From the NCBI GenBank assembly GCA_964536835.1, contig CAZIAZ010000015.1, forward strand, positions 1 to 52,343: 52,343 bases of DNA, read 5' to 3'. This document shows positions 26,778 to 33,895 of this stretch, piece by piece. The position numbers and the translations under genes were made by a program. The DNA comes from DAONFI01 sp035403485. GTDB taxonomy: Bacteria > Planctomycetota > Phycisphaerae > SM23-33. The stretch's first letter is position 1. The number at the start of each line of letters is the position of its first letter. The notes under the pieces were generated by a model. That model made no database searches, had not been told where the DNA came from, and saw nothing but the letters and a program-made list of their open reading frames with translations.

Positions 26778-28115
26778 TCAAACCCGGCTACCCAATTTTT
26801 CCTCCGTAGACCACAGGCCCGCTGATGGAGTGCTGATAAAATATACTTCTTCGCCATCCGGCATCTTGTTATACCCGTTTTTCATATTTTTTATGTCATA
26901 GCGGCGTAGCGTTGTCGTAATATCGGCGTAATTGAAGTTTACGCCGCGAATTTCATTTTCCGTCAGATTACCAGGTGCGTACGTAACCGTGAATCTGCCG
27001 TCGGTTGAACCGTGTATGAGATGAGCGGTCGCGTGTGTGAGGTCTTTCAAATCTCCGCCATCCGGACATGCCCGCCAACGAGCCATTATATTCTCCGTGC
27101 CGGAATAACCGTATTGTCTGATTATCGCGTCGACTTCAGCCTGTTCGCCGAACCGTGTTAGCCCAGGCGCAATTATCAATAATTCTCCGCCGTCGGCGAT
27201 AGCCATGCGAGTGCGATAAATCGCTTTATTTGCAACCCACGTACTGTAAAATTCGTTACCCTGCATGACGGCGACAATCTTTTTTAGCGGCGGAACAATC
27301 GTGATATTTTGTTTGCATGACGCTTTTGCGGCGGCAAGATACGTTTCCGTACCATTGCCTGCGTAAACACCGGTATGCACGAGTTTTCCGTCAGGATTAT
27401 ACGCCATCACCATTTGGAAAAAGGCATCCGGCAGATGTTTTAGATAATCATCCTGAGCCCTGTTGAAGCATGCGCGCAACGGCGTAACCAGGCAGCCGAG
27501 ATTATTTTCTATTCCACAGCAGGCCGCCATCATGTGGCTGGCACATATCATGTCCTTGCCGGCAAGGCCGATGAAATAGTTCTTGTTATGGTTTGCAAAT
27601 CCGAGCACTTCATGCGGAACAACGTGGCCGACGTTCAATATCAAATCCCATTTTTCTTCCAGCAGCATTTTGTTGAGCGAGACCGGAATCGGCCAATCTG
27701 CTTTGCCGTGTGAAACCTCGCGCACAAAATCCGCAGGCACTTCGCCGATGATTTTCGACCCGCCGCGCCAATCGTGTACGTGAATATGCGTCTGTGGAAT
27801 GTCTCCGAACATCCACTCATTCTGTTGAGGCGTATGCGGAACATGCTGGCCCAACGTCGGGATTACATGTACGTCGGCGTAAGATGAAAAAATTCGGTAT
27901 AGTTCCCGTGTTATCCATCCAGCACCACAATGTGCGCGCGTAATATCCGGCGGAAGCAGCAGGACGCGACGCGGGTTACGACAGATTTTGTTCAATGCTT
28001 CTTCAGCGAAATGTTGTGCCAGCAGCAGCATTTTTTCGTGTGATATATCGGCTGATTCTTCTTTAAACCATAGCATCTCAGAACCTTCTGGTAAAAATTT
28101 CCTGATTTCCGACAC
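26778..28115 (-). CDS. LarA-family (DUF2088) nickel-pincer racemase/epimerase homologue
   Basis: A 445-residue homologue of lactate racemase LarA. Family landmarks are LPPDITRAHCGAG, TLGQHVPHTPQQ, GHVVPHEVLGFANHN and GLAGKDMICASHMM. The His and Lys residues of the last two fit cofactor attachment and acid-base catalysis, by family analogy. The substrate is probably a 2-hydroxy acid but is not known. No larB, larC or larE for cofactor synthesis is in the window. The start is GTG (28115), overlapping the SDR stop as TAGTG; an internal ATG (28076) has a better ribosome site (GAAGG) and could be the true start. Confidence 0.85.
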   Translation of the reverse strand: MSEIRKFLPEGSEMLWFKEESADISHEKMLLLAQHFAEEALNKICRNPRRVLLLPPDITRAHCGAGWITRELYRIFSSYADVHVIPTLGQHVPHTPQQNEWMFGDIPQTHIHVHDWRGGSKIIGEVPADFVREVSHGKADWPIPVSLNKMLLEEKWDLILNVGHVVPHEVLGFANHNKNYFIGLAGKDMICASHMMAACCGIENNLGCLVTPLRACFNRAQDDYLKHLPDAFFQMVMAYNPDGKLVHTGVYAGNGTETYLAAAKASCKQNITIVPPLKKIVAVMQGNEFYSTWVANKAIYRTRMAIADGGELLIIAPGLTRFGEQAEVDAIIRQYGYSGTENIMARWRACPDGGDLKDLTHATAHLIHGSTDGRFTVTYAPGNLTENEIRGVNFNYADITTTLRRYDIKNMKNGYNKMPDGEEVYFISTPSAGLWSTEEKLGSRV

Positions 28116-29005
28116 TACTCAGACGGCAGATTAACTTTGACATATTTTCGTACTATCCAGTCTTCTATGAATGTCGGCAGGTGAGATACCATGCGCCGGT
28201 CGCGACACTGTTTCTGGAAGCAGTACCGCAATTTGGGCTTTTTTGCCGTTGCTGCATGAACAATGACCTTTACGACCTCACTTACGTCTGTGCCGCCGTT
28301 AAGCAGCGTGTCAAGCTGCTGCAACTGCTCGTGATAAAAATTCCTGAACGGACTGTTGCCGGATTTTTCAATCCGATGGAGCAGGTCGTCTCTTGTAGAA
28401 TTCCATATTTGTGTTGAAATGCCGCCAGGCTCAATAGCCGATACTTTTATGCCCCAGGGATGATATTCGCGGCGTGCGGCATCATTGATGGCTTCGAGAG
28501 CGTATTTGCTGGCTGAATATATACCCAGGCCAGGCAGTGACATCAATCCTGAAATCGAACTGACATTTATTATTCTGCCGCTACCCTGTTTGCGAAATAT
28601 CGGGCCGACGAGCTGTATCATGCCCATCGGCGCAAGTGCGTTGAGTTCTATCTGCTGGCGGGCTTCGTTGAGGCTGACATCTTCAATCGCGCCGGCTAAT
28701 GCATCGCCGGCATTATTTATGAGTATGTCCAGCCGGCCAAATTCGGCTATGATTTTTTTTATTGCGCCATGCCTGTCATTTTCGTCCGTAACATCGCCGG
28801 TATAAATTATGGCGGATTCTTTTTTGCCGGTCGAGTTGTGGACTGCGTCGGCAGCCTGGCAGAGCTTTTCCTGATTACGAGCCATCATGCAAAGGCGAAA
28901 TCCTTTTTTAGCCAGTGCTATTGACGCCGCTGCGCCTATTCCCGCACTTGCTCCGGTTATCAATATCGTTTTGCCTTCAAAATTATTTTTTTTGGAAAAC
29001 AGCAT
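28115..29005 (-). CDS. Short-chain dehydrogenase/reductase
   Basis: A 296-residue Rossmann-fold oxidoreductase. TGASAGIGAAASIALA is the cofactor loop (TGxxxGIG). ILINNAGDALAG is the NNAG motif, and the catalytic Ser-Tyr-Lys are in NVSSISGLMSLPGLGIYSASK. An Arg in MMARNQ after strand 2 suggests NADP(H). The chosen ATG lies four bases after the epimerase stop; the longer frame would overlap that gene. One-base coupling to the LarA homologue (TAGTG) suggests the two act on related hydroxy or keto substrates, but this is inference. Confidence 0.9.
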   Translation of the reverse strand: MLFSKKNNFEGKTILITGASAGIGAAASIALAKKGFRLCMMARNQEKLCQAADAVHNSTGKKESAIIYTGDVTDENDRHGAIKKIIAEFGRLDILINNAGDALAGAIEDVSLNEARQQIELNALAPMGMIQLVGPIFRKQGSGRIINVSSISGLMSLPGLGIYSASKYALEAINDAARREYHPWGIKVSAIEPGGISTQIWNSTRDDLLHRIEKSGNSPFRNFYHEQLQQLDTLLNGGTDVSEVVKVIVHAATAKKPKLRYCFQKQCRDRRMVSHLPTFIEDWIVRKYVKVNLPSE

Positions 29006-29009
29006 CTTT

Positions 29010-29987
29010 TTAAACAACTTTCTTTTGTATCTGGAGATATTCCTGTACGTATTTTCGCACGCCTTCTTCAATGCCTGCGAACGGAGCAGTATAACCTGCC
29101 CGCCGCAGTTTGGTCATGTCAGCCTGCGTGTGATATTGATATTTATCACGGATGGATTGCGGCATATCGACAAAGCGGATTTTTGACGGCCGGTTCATCG
29201 CCGCAAACAGCGCATTTGCCAAATCAATCCACGTTCTCGCACAGCCTGTGCCACAATTAAACAGGCCTGAAATTTCAGGATGATCATAAAAAAACAGCGT
29301 CACGTTTACAGCATCTTCAACGTAAACAAAATCCCGCTGCTGCATACCGTCGGTGTAATCCGGCCGATGCGATTTAAACAGTGTAATTTCGCCGGTCTGA
29401 TTTATTCTGTCATACGATTTGCGGATAAGCGATTGCATTTCGCCCTTATGGTCCTCGCCAGGGCCGTAAACGTTGAAATATTTAAGTCCGGCAATTTTGT
29501 CGAGCACGCCGCCTGACATTGCCCATAAATCGAATTCCTGTTTGCTTCTGCCGTACGGGTTTAACGGGATGAGCTTTTTCGTGACGGCATCGTCGTCGCA
29601 ATACCCGCAAGAACCGTCACCATATGTCGCAGCGCTGGATGCGTAAACGAATCTTGTGCCGTTTTTAATCGACCATTCGCAAAGCTCCTGCGTATATTGG
29701 AAATTGTTGTCATGCAGATAAGCTTCATCGGTTTGCAGAGTGGAACTGCACGCACCGAGATGAAATACGCAATCGACCGCCGGTATACGACGTTCTTTCA
29801 TCTGCTTGCGGAAATCCGCCTTGTCCATATATTCGGTATACTTCAACTGCGCGAGGTTTTCCCGCTTGGCCGGGTGATTCAGGTGGTCAACTACGATTAT
29901 TTCCCGCCAGCCGCGATTGTTCAGGGCTTTTACCACATTGCTTCCGATAAGCCCTGCGCCGCCGGTCACTATAAACCGTTTCATCAT
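29010..29987 (-). CDS. rfaD: ADP-glyceromanno-heptose 6-epimerase
   Basis: A 325-residue extended-SDR enzyme that makes ADP-L-glycero-D-manno-heptose for the LPS inner core. It has TGGAGLIGSNVV for NADP, the family-typical VDHLNHPAKRENL, FHLGACSSTLQTD, YASSAATYGDG and the catalytic YGRSK. FNVYGPGEDHKGEMQSL and DYTDGMQQRDFVYVEDA are characteristic of RfaD/HldD. It implies an outer membrane with heptose. First of rfaD-SDR-larA; two adjacent ATGs (29987, 29984) have no strong ribosome site. Confidence 0.94.
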   Translation of the reverse strand: MMKRFIVTGGAGLIGSNVVKALNNRGWREIIVVDHLNHPAKRENLAQLKYTEYMDKADFRKQMKERRIPAVDCVFHLGACSSTLQTDEAYLHDNNFQYTQELCEWSIKNGTRFVYASSAATYGDGSCGYCDDDAVTKKLIPLNPYGRSKQEFDLWAMSGGVLDKIAGLKYFNVYGPGEDHKGEMQSLIRKSYDRINQTGEITLFKSHRPDYTDGMQQRDFVYVEDAVNVTLFFYDHPEISGLFNCGTGCARTWIDLANALFAAMNRPSKIRFVDMPQSIRDKYQYHTQADMTKLRRAGYTAPFAGIEEGVRKYVQEYLQIQKKVV

Positions 29988-30112
29988 AGAATATAAATCT
30001 TTCGTGTTACTGTTTTTTAAAAAATATTACGATTAGGGTAACAATTCCAACCATCAAATCAACGATAAATTCCGTTGAACATTTCGCCGCAAAGATTGGA
30101 CGGATGACTTTA

Positions 30113-30862
30113 TCATGTTTTGATTACGTATCTTGCCATTTTGAGTTGTTTACCGAGTTGCTGGGATATGTGGTAATCTAGCAATTTCATGATTGCGATG
30201 GCCTGGTTTGGCGGCAGGTTGACTTTTTTGCCGGCTTCTGCGGCGGTTAATGCCGCAAGTGCGCCGAGTACGATTTTATCTGCCTGTTTTTTTTCTCCGC
30301 CTGGTGCGAGACAGCGGCTGCACAGCAATCCGCCGTAGCGAGAAGTAAAAAATACTTCGTCGTCATGAGCCATCTCTTCTACGCTCATGCCGCACGATAC
30401 GCACGAATCCAGTCCACCCAGCAAACCTACGTGCCGCAACAACCGCCATTGAAACCATGCGAGCACCGCGTTTTGCGGCGAATCTTTTTCCGCCAGCCGC
30501 CGCAGCGTATTGCTCAACAGTGTAAAAATTTCCGATTGAGCCAAGCCTTCCGGCAACATGGCATAAACCAGCTCGATTGCGTATAAGGCTGCGTTCAATC
30601 GGGAGGCGTCTTTCCTGAGTTCACTGCGGGAAACGTTTTCACTGAATTCCATAAGCATGCCGAGGGTGTCGGAATCTTTTTTGGTATAAATAACTTCACC
30701 TTCGCAGAGCAGATCTATTGCACCGCCGGTTTTGCTTTTTTTACGTTTGGTTCCTTTTGCGAGCAGGTGCACCACGCCGTTTTCGCGCGTGAGAAAATGG
30801 ATTATCTGCGACGTTTCGCTGTAATCCAGGCTTCGAAGACATATTGCTCTGTCATGGTATCT
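30113..30862 (-). CDS. recO: DNA repair protein RecO
   Basis: A 249-residue recombination mediator that helps RecA load on SSB-coated DNA. The N-terminal OB fold has RAICLRSLDYSETSQI and LLAKGTKRKKS. The middle is helical. A C-terminal zinc site is formed by CVSCG and CSRCLAP. The ATG at 30862 fits the family's N-terminus; a GTG ten codons upstream is possible. It is divergent from the flippase gene, and a 125-base gap separates it from rfaD. Confidence 0.93.
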   Translation of the reverse strand, partial: RYHDRAICLRSLDYSETSQIIHFLTRENGVVHLLAKGTKRKKSKTGGAIDLLCEGEVIYTKKDSDTLGMLMEFSENVSRSELRKDASRLNAALYAIELVYAMLPEGLAQSEIFTLLSNTLRRLAEKDSPQNAVLAWFQWRLLRHVGLLGGLDSCVSCGMSVEEMAHDDEVFFTSRYGGLLCSRCLAPGGEKKQADKIVLGALAALTAAEAGKKVNLPPNQAIAIMKLLDYHISQQLGKQLKMARYVIKT

Positions 30863-30902
30863 CATAATGTTAATATATGGTTGTAATTCCACAGCTTTCG
30901 AT

Positions 30903-30920
30903 AGCCGATTAGCATCGGCT
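30903..30920. other. Hairpin in the recO/flippase divergent spacer
   Basis: AGCCGAT-TAGC-ATCGGCT, a perfect 7-bp stem with a 4-base loop. It could be a protein site or a leader hairpin of either gene. A TATAAT box for the plus strand lies at 30996-31001, only eight bases before the flippase ATG. Confidence 0.3.
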
Positions 30921-31009
30921 GCCGTAAGTAAATTTCCGAACAGTCAGGATACCAGTAACGCCAAAAAAATTCATCCGAATTTATGGCTGACCGGTTATAA
31001 TCCGCACAG

Positions 31010-32554
31010 ATGGAGATTTTTGCTAAAATACGAAAATTTTTCGATATTGTGTTGCACGTCGGGCCGATGGCTGAATCGATATGGGTAAACGTGTCGACGG
31101 CGGCAGTACGGCTCGGCATAGGAGTATTGCGGATATTTATCTTTGCAAGGCTGATGGCTGAAGTGGAAATGGGCGTCTGGGGAACGGCTACCATGGGGAT
31201 GACCATAGTTGCGCCATTGGTTAATCTGGGCATGAACCAGGGGTTTGAACGATACGTAAGCGTGTATGAGTCCGCAGGGCGGTTGCGATGGTTTTTCCGG
31301 CGTGGATTTTTAGGGGCAATTACTGTTACAATTGTGCTGGCGATATTGGCGGCATGTTTTTATCCAGCCTGGCGGAAGATGCTGTTTCCGGTTTCTCTTG
31401 GTTATACTTCCTGGCGGAGCGGACTGCTTACGTGGCTGGTTATTGTGAACGTAGCTGCGCTTGGCGTGTATTTTTTATTGACGGGTTTTCTCGCCGGCCT
31501 TCGGATGTTCAGGCTGACGGCGTTTTTGGATTTGCTCTTTTCGATATTGACTACTTTTGCGGCTGCCGGCGTACTTTATTTTTATCGGTCTGCCACGGCT
31601 GTGCTGCTGGTTCATCTGCTATCGGTGTTAGCCTGTTTTTCAATAGGAACAGCCATGCTTTTCATCGGCTTGCATCGCGTTAAATCATCTGATTTTTTAA
31701 CTGTACTCGATGGCGACGACAGCGGGTTCAAGCCTGCCGATAATTTTCTCAAAATTCTTTTGCAGTTGGGCCGATTCGGGTTTGTCGGGCTGATGGGAAC
31801 TACTGTGTGGCTGATAGTGACGTTTGTGAGTTATTATTTGACGTATCTTACGGACGGCAGGGCCGTAGCCGGCAGGTATACGGTTATGCTTAGACTGGCT
31901 CAGCCGATATACACGCTTGCCATTGCAATCTGGGCTGTAATTTATACGCATACTGCCCATACGTGGCAGCATGGCGATAAAAAATTCGCTATGGAACGCA
32001 TGGATGTGATGTTTCGTCGTGTAATGGCGATGGTTCTTGTCGGCGGCTGGGCAATTATTCTGAGCGAGCCGGCCTGGTCGCGCATATTAGGGCCGAAATA
32101 TTGCGGCGCAGGCGGATATCTACCCGGCCTGTTGATGATGTTTGCCGCAATGAGCAGCGTATTGAGCCTTTTTACTTGGGGCCGTATTTTGGGCAGACAG
32201 TGGTCGATAGTAATAGCCGGAGCGGCTGCGGTCGTGTTGAACGTGGCGGCATATTATGCGTTTGAACGGTTTTTTATTACTAAAATGTTTTCGTCGCTGT
32301 CCGCCGGCGTGGGCGTATTTGCTGGTTCGGTGATGATGACCGTCTTTTATTTTACGCACTGGAAAATAAAAATTTCGATTCGCAGTGCCGTGATGCTTCT
32401 GCTGCCTGCGATATTTTTACTGTCGAATGGAATTGCAAATTCTCTTTGCGCGGCGGCAATTACTTTGGTGATGTGCTACTTTGCTTTTACTCCCGCCGAG
32501 CGTAAAAGACTTTTTGACTTAAAAAATTACAGCAATCAATCGCGGTTATTTTAA
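31010..32554 (+). CDS. Polysaccharide flippase (Wzx/MurJ-type MOP superfamily)
   Basis: A 514-residue, strongly hydrophobic protein with about 14 membrane segments. It begins VRLGIGVLRIFIFARLMAE and GVWGTATMGM, the usual start of O-antigen/lipid-linked-sugar flippases, and has a PLVNLGMNQGFERYVS stretch as in that family. It likely moves a lipid-linked glycan across the inner membrane. The start is unsure: a TATAAT box lies only eight bases upstream, so the mRNA may be nearly leaderless, or translation may begin at the ATG at 31067. Its neighbour is the heptose epimerase gene, which fits envelope synthesis. Confidence 0.85.
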   Translation: MEIFAKIRKFFDIVLHVGPMAESIWVNVSTAAVRLGIGVLRIFIFARLMAEVEMGVWGTATMGMTIVAPLVNLGMNQGFERYVSVYESAGRLRWFFRRGFLGAITVTIVLAILAACFYPAWRKMLFPVSLGYTSWRSGLLTWLVIVNVAALGVYFLLTGFLAGLRMFRLTAFLDLLFSILTTFAAAGVLYFYRSATAVLLVHLLSVLACFSIGTAMLFIGLHRVKSSDFLTVLDGDDSGFKPADNFLKILLQLGRFGFVGLMGTTVWLIVTFVSYYLTYLTDGRAVAGRYTVMLRLAQPIYTLAIAIWAVIYTHTAHTWQHGDKKFAMERMDVMFRRVMAMVLVGGWAIILSEPAWSRILGPKYCGAGGYLPGLLMMFAAMSSVLSLFTWGRILGRQWSIVIAGAAAVVLNVAAYYAFERFFITKMFSSLSAGVGVFAGSVMMTVFYFTHWKIKISIRSAVMLLLPAIFLLSNGIANSLCAAAITLVMCYFAFTPAERKRLFDLKNYSNQSRLF

Positions 32555-32570
32555 AAACCGCTTATGAATG

Positions 32571-33122
32571 CTATAACTCAGTTTCGCTGACGGGAGTTTC
32601 AGTGCCGACTGGTGACATTATTGTCGGGACGTCGTCGAGCAGTTCAAGCAAATTCTTTTCCCATGCGGTATATTCTTCGGCATACCCTGATATTTCCGTT
32701 TTATATGCTGCCTGGTCGTAGGGCTTGTCCGATTCTATCAGACGTATAGCCATTTTGCCCATGCGCCATATGCCTATGCGACGTAAGCCCAGATTCTGTT
32801 CCATGGCGTCGAACCATGCGGGGATTTCCGACATGTATTTGTCAAAAGTCTTTTCTTTGCCTGTGGATACCGTCATTGTAAGCATTGTCCGATAGCGTGC
32901 TGCATGTCGGACGGACGCACGGTTATCGAGCGGTTTGATGTCCTTGGCTTTAAGGCCATTGGCACTTTTTGTTATTTTATAGGATACTCTTTGATCCTCG
33001 GCGAGGGCTTTGAAGCCTTCCATCAGAATATCGCTGAAATGGAAGAAGACATCGCCTTCCGGATTCTCTATGAACCCGTAGCCTTTGGATTTATCATACC
33101 ATTTTACTCTACCGACAGGCAT
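32571..33122 (-). CDS. Cold-shock domain fused to an unknown C-terminal domain
   Basis: A 183-residue protein. Residues 1-65 form a cold-shock domain: GRVKWYDKSKGYGFIENPEG then DVFFHFSDI, with both RNP motifs (KGYGFI, VFFHF) intact, so it should bind single-stranded nucleic acid. About 75-175 is a second domain (TMTVSTGKEKTFDKYMSEI, WFDAMEQNLGLRRIGIWRMG) that I do not recognise. Its pattern faintly recalls small dimeric alpha-beta barrels of the rhamnose-mutarotase kind. The start at MPVGRV is set by a strong GGAGG six bases upstream; the frame runs 44 codons further up. It converges with the flippase gene. Confidence 0.85.
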   Translation of the reverse strand: MPVGRVKWYDKSKGYGFIENPEGDVFFHFSDILMEGFKALAEDQRVSYKITKSANGLKAKDIKPLDNRASVRHAARYRTMLTMTVSTGKEKTFDKYMSEIPAWFDAMEQNLGLRRIGIWRMGKMAIRLIESDKPYDQAAYKTEISGYAEEYTAWEKNLLELLDDVPTIMSPVGTETPVSETEL

Positions 33123-33396
33123 TTCAGCCCTCCAGGATTTTTTGGGTAAGAACCGTGTCGCCTTGAGTCCTCCGACAATCTTGGCGGCCTCATGTACCAC
33201 GAATCTGTTTTTTAATCTTCGCTGTTCTGTAAAAAACGTGCCTTTCTGGGCCATATTTTCAACAAAACTGGTTTTAAAATACTTTCCTGCAGAATTCTGC
33301 GGATTTGCCCGCGGTCTCTGCAGAATCTATATTTTGGAAGTTTTAATTATAGCAAAATAACTTACCATGTAAACAACCCTTTGACGCGCAGCCTAA

Positions 33397-33468
33397 AGCC
33401 GACGGTGAGAATCGAACTCACAACCCCAGCTTTACGAAAGCTGTGCTCTACCGTTGAGCTACGTCGGC
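33397..33468 (-). tRNA. tRNA-Thr (anticodon CGT)
   Basis: Folds as a full cloverleaf: acceptor GCCGACG/CGTCGGC, D arm GCTC/GAGC, anticodon stem CAGCT/AGCTG with loop TTCGTAA, T arm GTGAG-TTCGATT-CTCAC and discriminator T. Anticodon CGT reads ACG. No CCA is encoded. 72 bases. Confidence 0.95.
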
Positions 33469-33499
33469 AAACTGCAGGTCAGTCTCACAAAGAGCCAGA

Positions 33500-33527
33500 A
33501 TACTATCAGTAATGGATTGAAAATCAA
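33500..33527 (-). promoter_or_regulatory. Promoter of tRNA-Thr
   Basis: On the minus strand TTGATT, a 16-base spacer and TAGTAT. The start would be about 25 bases before the tRNA. The same -35 and spacer occur before tRNA-His (51416-51443). Confidence 0.5.
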
Positions 33528-33626
33528 GCCAAAAATCAAATTTTGAGATTTCCGGCACACGCACTTTTAATTTAGCCGCCGTTACTTATAATGTCATTAA
33601 ATCACATTTTTTTAAGGAAACTAAAT

Positions 33627-33854
33627 ATGAGAGAAAAAGTTCAGGAAGTCATCGACCAGATCAAGCCCATGCTTCAAGCCGACGGCGGCGATATCGAGCT
33701 TGTGGATGTAAACGAGAAAACAGGTGTAGTCTCTGTACGGTTACAGGGTGCATGCAGAGGTTGCCCCGGTGCGCGCATGACTCTTAAAATGGGCGTGGAA
33801 CGGAAACTTCAGTCCGAGATACCTGGCGTTACGGAAGTTTTAGCCGTCGACTGA
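33627..33854 (+). CDS. NifU-like iron-sulfur scaffold domain protein
   Basis: A 75-residue protein made only of the NifU C-terminal (Nfu) domain. It has VIDQIKPMLQADGGDIELVD and the cluster-binding CRGCPGA (CxxC), followed by GVERKLQSEIPGV. Such proteins hold or deliver 4Fe-4S clusters; likely clients in this window are the iron-sulfur glycosylase and possibly the EndoIII-like protein. AAGGA eight bases before the ATG fixes the start. A TATAAT box at 33587-33592 may be its promoter. mutS follows after 41 bases and is probably co-transcribed. Confidence 0.92.
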   Translation: MREKVQEVIDQIKPMLQADGGDIELVDVNEKTGVVSVRLQGACRGCPGARMTLKMGVERKLQSEIPGVTEVLAVD

Positions 33855-33895
33855 CCTTTGTTGGCCGCGTGTAACTATTGCGGTTTTAGAACGAT

